Source: Coneutiohabitans sp964457925
GTDB taxonomy: Bacteria; Zhuqueibacterota; Zhuqueibacteria; Zhuqueibacterales; Zhuqueibacteraceae
DNA: 64,000 nucleotides
Reading direction: 5' to 3'
Assembly (NCBI GenBank): GCA_964457925.1
Contig: CAYWGH010000009.1
Coordinates: 1-64,000 of the forward strand
The position numbers and the translations under genes were made by a program. Under the pieces are notes generated by a model that worked only from the letters and a program-made list of their open reading frames with translations, ran no database searches and was not told where the DNA came from. This document shows, one piece after another, positions 8,937-17,378 of the stretch; within the stretch, counting starts at the first letter, position 1; the number at the start of each line of letters is the position of its first letter.

Positions 8937-11900
8937 ATGAAACACGTCATTATGCGACAAAGAGCCGCCAGTTCTTGGGCGTCTGCATTTGCTTTGTCTG
9001 CCGCGCTGATACTGGCCGCGCCGGCGCTCAGCCAGGAGAAGAAAGTCACGCCGGACAAAAAAACGGCGACGGCGCCGGAGAAAAAGAGCATGCCGGAACA
9101 AAAGCCCGCGCCGGCAATCCCCAAGAAACCCACCTATTTCAAGAGCGACAGCATCTATGTCGGCGATCTCAACGCGGCGATTGTCAACGCCGAGGAGTTG
9201 ATCAAGAAATATCCGGACAGCGACTTCTCGCCGAGCGTGATGTTTCAATTGATTGAGCTGTACGTCAAACGCGCAACGTTCGATTATCAAAAGCAAATGG
9301 CCGCCTATGAACGCGAGTTGAAGCGTTTCGACAGCGGCGAGATTAAAACCGAGCCGGCGATGCCACGCGTGAGCTACCGCAAGGCGATTGAGATGGGATA
9401 CAAGGTTTTGGAGCAATATCCCACCGCGCCGTTCAACGACAAAATCATTTATCGCCTGGCGCTATGTCATCTCGAAGAAGGCAACCAGGAAATGGCGCGC
9501 GATTACTTTCAGCGCATGATTAAGGATTATCCCAACAGCCCGTACGTGCTCGAAGCGAACTTCCGCATCGGTGAAGCCTGCTTCGACAAAAAAGATTACG
9601 TTACGGCGGCGCAGTACTATTCGAAGCTGTTTAACCAGTGGCAGAATCCCTTTTTCAGCATGGCGCTCTACAAGCTCGCCTGGTCGTATTATAACGTGAA
9701 CGATTACGCCAAGGCCATCAGCACGTTTATTTATCTTATTGACGACATCACGAATATCAAGGACGCCAACAATCCCGAAGCCCTGGGCAAAACGCCGGCA
9801 GATTTGCGGCAGGAATCCATTGAATACATTGCGCAGAGCTTTGCCGAGTATGGCGGCCCGGAAAAAGCGCGGGAATTTCTGGCAAAATACAGCGGCAAAG
9901 ATTACGGTATCGAAATCTTTTTGAAGCTGGCAGAAACCTATCGCGCGCGCAATTTTTACGATGAAGCCATTCGCACCGTCGAGATTACGCTGGAAATGTG
10001 GCCGTTTAACGAGCAAGGGCCGTTGCTGCAAAACGAAGTGGTCGAGAATTATCTCAGCAGCGAACAGCCGGAGAAGGCGGAGGCGGCGCGCCTCACACTC
10101 GTGAATAATTTCGGACCGGGCAGCGCCTGGTTGGAAAAGCATCCCGAGGGCGAGATTCGCGAAAAAGCACTGGCGTTGGCGGAGCAGCATTTGTACATCC
10201 TCGGCACGGAAGCGCAGGCGCGCGCGCAAGCCAACAAGGATCCCGCTGCCTATCAACTCGCGATTCAGCGATATCGAGAATATGTCGCCAAATTTCCGGA
10301 TATGCCGAACGCGCCCAAAATCAGTTATTACCTGGCGGAATGTTTTTATGAAACCCGGGATTTTGCCAACGCGGCCGAGGCCTACAAACGCGTGATGATG
10401 GATTATCCGAAATCCGAATTCAGAGATGACGCTGCTTACAATCGCATCATCAGCCATTTTGATGAGCTGGCTGCAGTGAATCTTCCGGACACGACCTCAT
10501 TTCTGCTGGCGAATTTTATGGGCACCGGCCGGACGGATACGTTGACCGTATCGAATGCCGTGTCGGCCAAGCTGCTCACCGCCTGCAACGACTTTGCGGT
10601 GTTGATGAGTGCTAGCCCGCGCTATCCCGACGTGCTGATGAAATTCGGCGAGACGCTGTTCAATCTGAAAGAATTTCGTTCGGCGCAACTGGTGTACGAA
10701 AAGATCATCACAACCATGCCGAAATCGCGCTTCGCGGTGCAGGCGCATTTGCTGCACGCGCAATGCTCGATGGAAGCGCAAGACTTTTTGCTGGCGGAAA
10801 AATGGGCGCGCAAAGTCGCCGAGCAATATCCCGACTCCACCGTGCAGATCGAGCGCGCGCAGCGGTTAATCAGCTCGGCGAAGTTCAAATTAGCCGACGG
10901 CTTCAAAGCCAAAGGCGAGCACAGCGTGGCTGCCATTGCCTTTGAGAACATCGCCGCCAGCAGTCAGGACTCGACGATCTCCGAACTGGCGCTGGCCGAA
11001 TCGGCAACCGCCTTCGAGAAGGCCGGCAACAAGTTGAAAGCCGTCGAGATCTACGAAAAATTCAACTATCGTTTTCCGAATTCGCCGCGCGTCGACGAAG
11101 CGCTGTATCGCGCCGCGTTGCTGTGTGAAGAGGACAGCAAGTGGACGCGCGCGGCGCAGAATTATCTGGCGCTGGTGACGGCGCGCCCAAATTCGCCTTA
11201 CGCCGGCAAAGCCATTTACGCGGCGGCGCGTTGTTATGAAAATGCCGGCTTGCAGGAAAACGCGCTCAAAACCTATGATCGCTATCTTGCGACGAATCCC
11301 GCGGAAAGCGAACAGGTGATGGAAGCGCTCTGCCGCGCCGGCGATATCTGTTTCAAGCGCCAGGATTTCAGGCTGGCGGCCAGTTACTTCGGCCAAGTCG
11401 CGGAAAAATTCTTGCAGGCGCAGCGCACCGGTAAAGACGTTGAGCCTTATTTTCCGGCGCAGGCGCAATTCATGCTCGGCGAGATTCAGTTCGATTCGTA
11501 CCGTCGCGTAAATCTCGAGCCGCCGCTCGACAAAAGCTTGCAACGCAAACAAGCGCTGTTTAAAGACGTACAGACGGCTTACACCACGGCTGCGAAGTAT
11601 CAAGTTGGCGAATGGGCGACTGCGGCGGTGCATCGCATCGGTGCGGCATTTGAAGAATTTGCGCGCGCCTTTTGGGAGTCGCCGCGGCCGTCGCTGGAGG
11701 GCGATTTAAAAGTGCAATATGAGCAAAAGCTGGATGAACGCATTCGCCCCTTCAAAGAAAAGGCTTACGAAACCTACGAAGCCAATTTACGACAGGCGCG
11801 GGAGAATGAGATATCGAATGAATGGGTTGATCAAAGCCGCGCGCGCCTACAAACGCTGGCAGCCGAGTTGGGTCGTGAATTACCGCCGGAGGAACAAGTC

Positions 11901-12044
11901 GCGCCTGCCACCAACGGCACACTGAATTCAACCCCTGTCGGCGATGGCGGTGCGCAGGCCCAACCGCCGGCAAGCGAGTCCGCCGTCAAACCCAACGATA
12001 TTCGAACAGTTTCGCGGGCCTCAAGCAAGGGAACTGAAAAGTAA
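8937..12044 (+). CDS. Giant secreted TPR-repeat protein
   Basis: A protein of about 1035 residues built almost entirely of TPR/Sel1-like helical pairs, for example AIYAAARCYENAGLQENALK and the region around KISYYLAECFYETRDFANAA. TPR arrays of this kind are protein-binding scaffolds; in Tol-Pal and Agl-Glt systems they bridge periplasm and outer membrane. The N-terminus has a signal peptide (ASAFALSAALILAAPALSQ) followed by a Lys/Pro-rich linker. I chose ATG 8937, with AGAGG and AGG upstream, over the earlier TTG at 8901, since the signal peptide starts there. A disordered Pro/Ala-rich tail ends the protein. It sits between the split TPR gene and a small secreted protein, in the same orientation. 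No catalytic domain was seen. Confidence 0.85.
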   Translation: MKHVIMRQRAASSWASAFALSAALILAAPALSQEKKVTPDKKTATAPEKKSMPEQKPAPAIPKKPTYFKSDSIYVGDLNAAIVNAEELIKKYPDSDFSPSVMFQLIELYVKRATFDYQKQMAAYERELKRFDSGEIKTEPAMPRVSYRKAIEMGYKVLEQYPTAPFNDKIIYRLALCHLEEGNQEMARDYFQRMIKDYPNSPYVLEANFRIGEACFDKKDYVTAAQYYSKLFNQWQNPFFSMALYKLAWSYYNVNDYAKAISTFIYLIDDITNIKDANNPEALGKTPADLRQESIEYIAQSFAEYGGPEKAREFLAKYSGKDYGIEIFLKLAETYRARNFYDEAIRTVEITLEMWPFNEQGPLLQNEVVENYLSSEQPEKAEAARLTLVNNFGPGSAWLEKHPEGEIREKALALAEQHLYILGTEAQARAQANKDPAAYQLAIQRYREYVAKFPDMPNAPKISYYLAECFYETRDFANAAEAYKRVMMDYPKSEFRDDAAYNRIISHFDELAAVNLPDTTSFLLANFMGTGRTDTLTVSNAVSAKLLTACNDFAVLMSASPRYPDVLMKFGETLFNLKEFRSAQLVYEKIITTMPKSRFAVQAHLLHAQCSMEAQDFLLAEKWARKVAEQYPDSTVQIERAQRLISSAKFKLADGFKAKGEHSVAAIAFENIAASSQDSTISELALAESATAFEKAGNKLKAVEIYEKFNYRFPNSPRVDEALYRAALLCEEDSKWTRAAQNYLALVTARPNSPYAGKAIYAAARCYENAGLQENALKTYDRYLATNPAESEQVMEALCRAGDICFKRQDFRLAASYFGQVAEKFLQAQRTGKDVEPYFPAQAQFMLGEIQFDSYRRVNLEPPLDKSLQRKQALFKDVQTAYTTAAKYQVGEWATAAVHRIGAAFEEFARAFWESPRPSLEGDLKVQYEQKLDERIRPFKEKAYETYEANLRQARENEISNEWVDQSRARLQTLAAELGRELPPEEQVAPATNGTLNSTPVGDGGAQAQPPASESAVKPNDIRTVSRASSKGTEK

Positions 12045-12077
12045 TTTGCGTTCACATTTTTCACCGGACGGAATCGG

Positions 12078-12482
12078 ATGACAAGGATCATGTTCAACGG
12101 ACAAACTATCAGGTCTGTGGCAACGCCGATCTACTGCAGCGCCCGGCTCGCGCTTGCGCTTTTGCTGGGCGGTTGGGCAAGTGCGGCATTTGCGCAGCAA
12201 AAGGCTGTTCCCGACACCACGACACAAGCTGCGTTGCAAGATACAACGTACACACCGCTGGTTGATGAAGCGGCGGCCAGCTCGAGAATCTTCATGAAGA
12301 ATATCGAGGTGTTGGGCACCATTGCCAAGCCGCAGGCGCTGTTCATCATTCCCGGCCGCGACCCTCAAGTTGACGGCATCGAAATCGACCGTTCCTTCTT
12401 TCGGGACATTTTTCGCCCGTTGGAGAAGGATTACCATCCGCCGAATACTCGCCGCTATCTCAAAGACCAAACGCTTTGGTAA
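12078..12482 (+). CDS. Small secreted protein of unknown function within the Tol-like operon
   Basis: 134 residues, not recognised. Visible are a signal peptide (LALALLLGGWASAAFAQ), a disordered Thr/Asp-rich linker, and a compact conserved-looking core (MKNIEVLGTIAKPQALFII, then a segment ending RSFFRDIFRPLEKDY). It lies between the giant TPR protein (34 bp upstream) and the TolQ-like channel gene (158 bp downstream). Its size and position resemble small periplasmic partners of proton-channel complexes; function is inference from context only. Confidence 0.7.
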   Translation: MTRIMFNGQTIRSVATPIYCSARLALALLLGGWASAAFAQQKAVPDTTTQAALQDTTYTPLVDEAAASSRIFMKNIEVLGTIAKPQALFIIPGRDPQVDGIEIDRSFFRDIFRPLEKDYHPPNTRRYLKDQTLW

Positions 12483-12640
12483 ATGTTGCTCAAAACGTGA
12501 AGTCGTAAGCTTATCGCCACGATTTAAGTTCGGCGGCGAGAGGAAACGCGGAGGTGCAAGCCTGCGCCGGTTTTCTTCTCGCTGTCCACAAATTCTAAAT
12601 CCCAATTTGTCGTTTCAAGTTTAAGGAGGTTTGAATCTGT

Positions 12641-13270
12641 ATGGGTGCAATTGTCAATTTTTTTGTTGCTGGTGGAAGCTGGATGTGGGCGATTTTGTTC
12701 ACAATGATTTTGGCAATGGCCATTATCATCGAGCGCTTCATCGTGTTGAATTTCAAGAATCGCATTGATTCGACCGCGTTTGTCAGCAAGATTCTCGAGT
12801 TGATTCAACGCGGCAACATCGCGAACGCGGTGGAATTGTGCAGCATGTCGCAAGCGGCGTTGCCGCGCATCACGCGCGCAGGCCTGGAAGAATACTTGAA
12901 GAACCCCACCGACGTGCAGCATGCGATGGAAGTTGCTGCCATGGCGGAAATTCCAAAAATCGAAAAGCGCACCTCTTATCTTTCATTATTGGCAAACATC
13001 GCCACACTGCTCGGCCTGCTCGGCACGATTTTCGGTCTGATCGATTCTTTTTCGGCGGTTACGAATGCCGATGCCTCGCAGAAAGCGGCGTTGCTGGCTT
13101 CCGGCATCGCGGTCGCCATGAACACCACGGCATTCGGCTTGATTGTCGCCATTCCCACGTTGGTTTTCTATTCGATGCTGAACGAACGCATCACCGCGAT
13201 CACCGATGAAATCAATGAGAACGCGGCGCGGATTTTTCAGCGCCTGAGCCGCGTCAGGGTGTCGAAATGA
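12641..13270 (+). CDS. MotA/TolQ/ExbB proton channel subunit
   Basis: Inner-membrane pentameric channel component that uses the proton motive force to drive a periplasm-spanning partner (Tol, Ton or Mot type). The 209-residue protein has an N-terminal TM (FFVAGGSWMWAILFTMILAM), a cytoplasmic helical loop, and two C-terminal TMs around LLGLLGTIFGLIDSF and AMNTTAFGLIVAIPTLVFY, the conserved core of the MotA/TolQ/ExbB family. A strong AAGGAGG lies ahead of the ATG. Its stop overlaps the ATG of the following TolR gene (13267-13270). The neighbours (two TolR/ExbD and an AgmX-type protein) fit a dedicated motor rather than the housekeeping TonB system. Confidence 0.93.
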   Translation: MGAIVNFFVAGGSWMWAILFTMILAMAIIIERFIVLNFKNRIDSTAFVSKILELIQRGNIANAVELCSMSQAALPRITRAGLEEYLKNPTDVQHAMEVAAMAEIPKIEKRTSYLSLLANIATLLGLLGTIFGLIDSFSAVTNADASQKAALLASGIAVAMNTTAFGLIVAIPTLVFYSMLNERITAITDEINENAARIFQRLSRVRVSK

Positions 13271-13737
13271 ACCTGAAAGAATCTTTGGGCCGCAAAAGCA
13301 AATCGGGCGGCGACATCGATCTTATGCCGGTGATGAATTTGTTTTTGATTCTCGTCCCGTTTTTGCTCGTCACCGCAACGTTTGTCGAGTTGGCGGTTTT
13401 GGATATTTCCCTGCCGGAGTTGCAGAACGCTGCACGCACCACAACACCCAAGCAGCAAGCACAGGAACGCAAGCCGGCTGTGCTGAATCTGCTTGCCATT
13501 CGCGCCGGCGGCATTGAGCTCAAAAGCCCGACGTTCTCGTTTGGCGAGATTCCGCGCACGGCCGAAGGCTATGACTACGACTTGCTTAAATCTTATTTGG
13601 CCCAGGTCAAGCAAAAATTCCCAGACGCTGTCGATGTGGTTATTTCGCCCGAAGACAATATTCGGTATCAAGTGGTGATTGATGTGATGGATAATTGCCG
13701 CATCGCCGGCTTCCCCAATGTTTCGATTTCAGGTTGA
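13267..13737 (+). CDS. ExbD/TolR family protein, first copy
   Basis: Single-TM partner of the proton channel; its TM aspartate takes part in proton flow and its periplasmic domain contacts peptidoglycan or the energised partner. The 156 residues start with a basic cytoplasmic tail, then GDIDLMPVMNLFLILVPFLL, where the conserved Asp and MN...L pattern of TolR/ExbD is visible, and a periplasmic domain with the usual terminal beta-strand pattern (VDVVISPEDNIRYQVVIDVM). It overlaps the channel gene by four bases and is followed three bases later by a second TolR-like gene. Confidence 0.9.
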   Translation: MNLKESLGRKSKSGGDIDLMPVMNLFLILVPFLLVTATFVELAVLDISLPELQNAARTTTPKQQAQERKPAVLNLLAIRAGGIELKSPTFSFGEIPRTAEGYDYDLLKSYLAQVKQKFPDAVDVVISPEDNIRYQVVIDVMDNCRIAGFPNVSISG

Positions 13738-13740
13738 GTT

Positions 13741-14253
13741 ATGATAAAATTAGGACACTCTGCCGGCGGTTTCAAGAAAGTCGGTCGCAAAAATAAAGGC
13801 CTTGATCTTTCGCTGCGCCTCACCTCGATGATGGACATGTTCACGATTTTGCTGGTGTTCCTCTTGAAAAGTTTTTCCTCGGAGGGCCAGTTTGTGACCG
13901 TAAGCCCCGAGCTTACGCTGCCGAAATCGATCAGCACCATCAAACCCAAACCGGCGCCAATCATCAGTGTGACGAAAGAATGGATCATGCTGGATGACAA
14001 GCCGTTGGTCAAAATCGACGAACTCGATCTCGGCGCGAGCTTGCAAATTCCAGAACTGCAGGCCGCTTTGTTGGATCAGAAATCCATTGCAGAAGCGTTG
14101 GGCAAACAGGATGAACGCTTTGGTTTTCAAGGCAAAGTCGTGATCATGAGCGACCGTGACATGGCGTTTGCGATCATCAAACGCGTAATGGCGACGTGCG
14201 GCGTGACCGGCTACAACAACATGGAACTGCTGGTGTATGGCAATCCTTCATGA
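13741..14253 (+). CDS. ExbD/TolR family protein, second copy
   Basis: A second, divergent TolR/ExbD-type subunit of 170 residues. The TM segment is LRLTSMMDMFTILLVFLLKS, in which the charged residue is MMDMF rather than the DLMPVMN of its neighbour, and the periplasmic domain again ends in the family fold (GKVVIMSDRDMAFAIIKRVM). Two different TolR-like proteins beside one channel protein match the Agl (AglR-AglQ-AglS) arrangement of Myxococcus, where one channel pairs with two TolR-like subunits. Confidence 0.88.
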   Translation: MIKLGHSAGGFKKVGRKNKGLDLSLRLTSMMDMFTILLVFLLKSFSSEGQFVTVSPELTLPKSISTIKPKPAPIISVTKEWIMLDDKPLVKIDELDLGASLQIPELQAALLDQKSIAEALGKQDERFGFQGKVVIMSDRDMAFAIIKRVMATCGVTGYNNMELLVYGNPS

Positions 14254-14280
14254 TGAATGATGATTTCACAAATTGATTGA

Positions 14281-15690
14281 ATGATAATGGCAGGAATCCA
14301 ACATTTAAAGCTGCGCATCGAATGCAACGGTGAGGTGCGCGTGCGGCATTTGCGCCCGAAAGAAGCGTTGAGCGTCGGCCTTGGTTCGGACAACGATATT
14401 GTGCTTTTGGGCGGCGGCTTTCCAAAGAAAATGAACATATTCGTGCCCAACGGCAACGGCTATGAGCTGCGTTTGCTGGACGGCTGCCGCGGAGAGATTG
14501 TGCAGGAAAATACGCGGTTGAATTTCACGGATTTGCTTTCCCAGGGCCTGCTGCCCAAGCGCGATGGTTATCCCTATATTTCGTTGACGCCCGGCAAAGC
14601 CGGCTATGTTCATCTCCATGACGTCCGCATCGATTTTGTCTTTGATAATGCGCCCAGCGAAATGCTCGACTTCTCCGGTTTTTCGCCGGCGCGGGCGTTT
14701 TTGAAGAATTTGAAAGAGGACGGGCTGTTTCGCTCGATTCTGGCGGGACTGCTCGTGCTGAATGCTGGCGCGTCTTATTGGCTCAGCACGATTCCATTTG
14801 AGCCGCCCAAACAAGACATGCCAATGGAACAAATCGTGCGCCGCATCAGCAAATTCATTCCCAAAGCTCAAGCTATACCGCCGCCCGCGCCTCAGCTTGC
14901 GCAAGCCACGGCCACCGAATCCGGCGCGGAAGAAAAGGAAGGAGAAAAAGAAGGGGACAAGGGCGCGGAAGACGGTTCGACCAAAGAGCGTGAGGGCAGG
15001 CGCAATCAAGGTTATGGCGAGAAAAAAGAAAATCCCGGACAGGGTGTGAATCTTGAAGAGATGGCGGCATTGGCCTTGCTCACCGGCAGTGGCGCGAGCA
15101 ACAATTCCAGCAATGTCATCGACGGTCTTTTGGATCAGGGCTTGGCGACGCAATTGACCAGCGTGACGACCAACACCAAGCTCACGGCGGGCGGGCGCGC
15201 AAAGTCCGGCGGCAGCGGTGCGGATCCGAATGACATTCTCGCGGCCAGCTTGATCGGCGAAGGCGAGGGCGGCGGCGGCGCGAAGATCGACGAAATTCTT
15301 GCCGGCGATGTCGGTTCGCAAAAGAAAGTGAAATTGGAAAAAGCCGCGCGCGTCAAGGTTGAAACTATGAGTAAAACCGGCGGCTCGCAAGAAGCGCTGG
15401 GCGCGCGCAGCGAAGAATCCCTGCGCAGCGTGTTGATGAAGAACATGGGCCGCTTGCAATACATCTACAATAAGTATCTCAAAACCAACCCGGACATCGG
15501 CGGCAAAGTGCAGGTCGAGATTACCATCAACGCCGACGGCACCGTTGCCAAAGCGGTGGTGCTTAGCTCTGAAATTCCCATCCCGGAATTGCAAAATGAG
15601 ATTATCGACGCCATCAAACGCTGGAAATATGAAACCATTGCCAGCGGTTCCGTGACGCTGGTGTGCCCCATCGTGTTTTATAAAGTGTGA
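14281..15690 (+). CDS. FHA-like / TM / AgmX-PglI (TonB-like C-terminal) protein
   Basis: A 469-residue transducer. Residues about 1-125 look like a degenerate FHA fold (GSDNDIVLLGGG, then GYELRLLDGCRGEIV). One TM follows around 145-165 (ILAGLLVLNAGASYWL). Then come a Pro-rich stretch, a charged Glu/Lys linker and Gly-rich low complexity. The C-terminal 90 residues are the AgmX/PglI form of the TonB C-terminal domain (VQVEITINADGTVAKAVVLS, then ELQNEIIDAIKRWKYE). By analogy with TonB/TolA, the channel would energise this protein so that its C-terminus reaches the outer membrane. The FHA-like region would face the cytoplasm and could read phosphorylation. Starts at ATG 14281 or 14287. Confidence 0.85.
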   Translation: MIMAGIQHLKLRIECNGEVRVRHLRPKEALSVGLGSDNDIVLLGGGFPKKMNIFVPNGNGYELRLLDGCRGEIVQENTRLNFTDLLSQGLLPKRDGYPYISLTPGKAGYVHLHDVRIDFVFDNAPSEMLDFSGFSPARAFLKNLKEDGLFRSILAGLLVLNAGASYWLSTIPFEPPKQDMPMEQIVRRISKFIPKAQAIPPPAPQLAQATATESGAEEKEGEKEGDKGAEDGSTKEREGRRNQGYGEKKENPGQGVNLEEMAALALLTGSGASNNSSNVIDGLLDQGLATQLTSVTTNTKLTAGGRAKSGGSGADPNDILAASLIGEGEGGGGAKIDEILAGDVGSQKKVKLEKAARVKVETMSKTGGSQEALGARSEESLRSVLMKNMGRLQYIYNKYLKTNPDIGGKVQVEITINADGTVAKAVVLSSEIPIPELQNEIIDAIKRWKYETIASGSVTLVCPIVFYKV

Positions 15691-16111
15691 CGCATTCCGC
15701 GGCAAGCGAACGGAGATGCGCGGTTATTGCAGCCGCTAATCCGATTTAATATAAAACAGCCCGAATTGAGCATAACAAGCCCGATTGTGAGCTTGTCTTG
15801 ATTGATTCGGGCTGTCTGTTTTGGAAGCAGAACCTCGCACGCGGGCGATTTTCAATCGTCTTTTGTGTGTTTCGCGGGCCACGCAAGTTGCTCTGCACAA
15901 ATGGAACGAACGCGCAAGATTCGGAATTTGATGCGCGATATTTCTTAAAATCGGGAATTAAACACACCAAACCGATTTAATACGACAAAACTGTCTGATT
16001 TAACTTGTTGTTATTTCGTCGCAACTCCGGCCCCGCCCGATTCGCTGTTCCGGCATGTGATTTGTTTAATCACCGGTTATAATTTTTCCCAAGTCCATCC
16101 GGAGAATAAAC
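15691..16111. other. Intergenic region with terminator-like hairpin and a shared repeat motif
   Basis: About 420 bp with no supportable gene. It holds a two-tiered hairpin just after the operon (15756-15822) and, at about 15852-15892, a stretch similar to one at 44274-44308 (common core GTGTGTTT, GGG, ACGCAA). The last 100 bp are AT-rich and presumably carry the promoter of the next gene. Confidence 0.5.
15756..15822 (+). terminator. Hairpin following the Tol-like operon
   Basis: ACAGCCCGAAT (15756-15766) is perfectly complementary to ATTCGGGCTGT (15805-15815). A second inner helix, ACAAGC with GCTTGT, lies inside, and CTGTTTT follows. It is a plausible transcription end for the 6466-15690 operon, although the T-tract is weak. 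Confidence 0.55.
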
Positions 16112-17251
16112 ATGTCTGTCGCTTCGCCGGCCATAACGATACCGCCCCAGCCGCCCCGTGTTGTTGCACCCCGAAAGATTCCCCCTGAGCTGAGACGGCT
16201 CCGCCATGCTCCCGCGCAGCTCAATTCCTTCCAGCGTTGGCAGTGGCGGCTCAAGAACGATTCACAATTTTTGCGGCTGCACGTGCAGATCGCATTCGCG
16301 GCACTGATCATATGGATTGGCGTCGAGTTCATTCTGTTCGTGCGCTGGCTGGAAAGCGGCGGCTTGGGCGCAGCGCCACAGCGCCCGCCCGGCGTCGAGG
16401 GTTTCCTGCCCTTGAGCGCACTCATCTCGCTCAAACATTGGTGGCTCACCGGCAGCGTCAATCTGATTCATCCGGCCGCGCTGTTTATTTTTTTGGCGAT
16501 TTTGGCGCTGGGGGTTTTGTTGAAAAAATCATTTTGCGGCTGGCTTTGTCCGGTGGGATTTTTGTCGGAGTTGCATTGGAAATTCGGACGCTGGCTGTTT
16601 GGAAAAAATGTGCAGCTGCCGAAATTTTTGGATTGGCCGCTGCGGTTGATCAAGTATTTGCTGCTCTACTTTTTCCTCTATGCCATCCTGGTGAAAATGG
16701 GCCTGCACGCGTTAAACGCGTTCATTAACAGCGCGTACAATCAAGTCGCTGACATCAAAATGCTTTACTTTTTCGAACGCATCGACAGTACGGGTTTGTG
16801 GATTATCGGCATTATTGCGCTGCTGTCGCTGCCGATCAAGAATTTTTGGTGCCGCTACCTTTGTCCGTATGGCGCGCTGCTCGGCCTCGGGAGCTTGTTC
16901 AGCCCGGTGAAGATTACGCGCAATCTCGATCGTTGCATCGACTGCCAGCTTTGCACAAAGGCATGCCCGTCGAATGTTCCAGTGCATCGCGTCAAGCGTG
17001 TGCATTCGGACGAGTGCATGGCATGCCTGGCATGCGCGCAGGTTTGTCCGGTGAAAGAGACGTTGGATCTAAAAACGCGCGTGCCGGCGCGAGTTGTTCC
17101 CGCGCCGATCTTCGCGGCCTTGATCATCGGCGTTTTTGTTGCGATCACCGGCGCGGCCATGCTCGCGGGTTTATGGCAGAATTCCATTTCCCATGAAGAA
17201 TACCTGCGTCACATGCAGCGTATCGAGGCGTATGGACATCCGGGCAGGTAG
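16112..17251 (+). CDS. Membrane polyferredoxin (NapH/CcoG-like 4Fe-4S protein)
   Basis: An integral membrane electron-transfer protein of 379 residues. After a Pro-rich, probably cytoplasmic N-terminus there are about five TM helices with the family's paired motifs FCGWLCPVGF and FWCRYLCPYGA, each a CxxxCP signature. Two 4Fe-4S clusters follow, CIDCQLCTKACP and CMACLACAQVCP, then a final TM segment (PIFAALIIGVFVAITGAAML). NapH/RnfB/CcoG-type proteins relay electrons between quinol or ferredoxin and periplasmic acceptors; the acceptor here is unknown. No terminal reductase is adjacent. Confidence 0.88.
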   Translation: MSVASPAITIPPQPPRVVAPRKIPPELRRLRHAPAQLNSFQRWQWRLKNDSQFLRLHVQIAFAALIIWIGVEFILFVRWLESGGLGAAPQRPPGVEGFLPLSALISLKHWWLTGSVNLIHPAALFIFLAILALGVLLKKSFCGWLCPVGFLSELHWKFGRWLFGKNVQLPKFLDWPLRLIKYLLLYFFLYAILVKMGLHALNAFINSAYNQVADIKMLYFFERIDSTGLWIIGIIALLSLPIKNFWCRYLCPYGALLGLGSLFSPVKITRNLDRCIDCQLCTKACPSNVPVHRVKRVHSDECMACLACAQVCPVKETLDLKTRVPARVVPAPIFAALIIGVFVAITGAAMLAGLWQNSISHEEYLRHMQRIEAYGHPGR

Positions 17252-17337
17252 GAAAACGCATTTTTAACGTGCGCGCTCATGCACTTCGCCTTCAAAAGCT
17301 TTTCAGTCTTTGGAAAAACCACAGCGGTCGGAGTATA

Positions 17338-17366
17338 TCGCTGGCTTCGACAAGCTCAGCCAGCGA
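17338..17366. repeat. Short inverted repeat with TTCGACAAGCTCAG core between convergent genes
   Basis: TCGCTGGCT (17338-17346) and AGCCAGCGA (17358-17366) are perfectly complementary around an 11-nt loop. The loop and flanks include GCTTCGACAAGCTCAGC, a motif I recall as common in intergenic repeats of many bacteria. There is no T-tract, so terminator function is uncertain. Confidence 0.5.
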
Positions 17367-17378
17367 GAGGGACGCCAC

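Noticed and set aside
9462..10457. A 331-codon minus-strand open frame within the giant TPR gene
   Set aside because: Antisense shadow of the TPR gene; no family features.
14305..15705. A 466-codon open frame on the minus strand, opposite the AgmX gene
   Set aside because: It is antisense to a gene with clear FHA/TonB-like domains; the GC-rich wobble pattern of the sense gene leaves the opposite frame open. No domain was visible.
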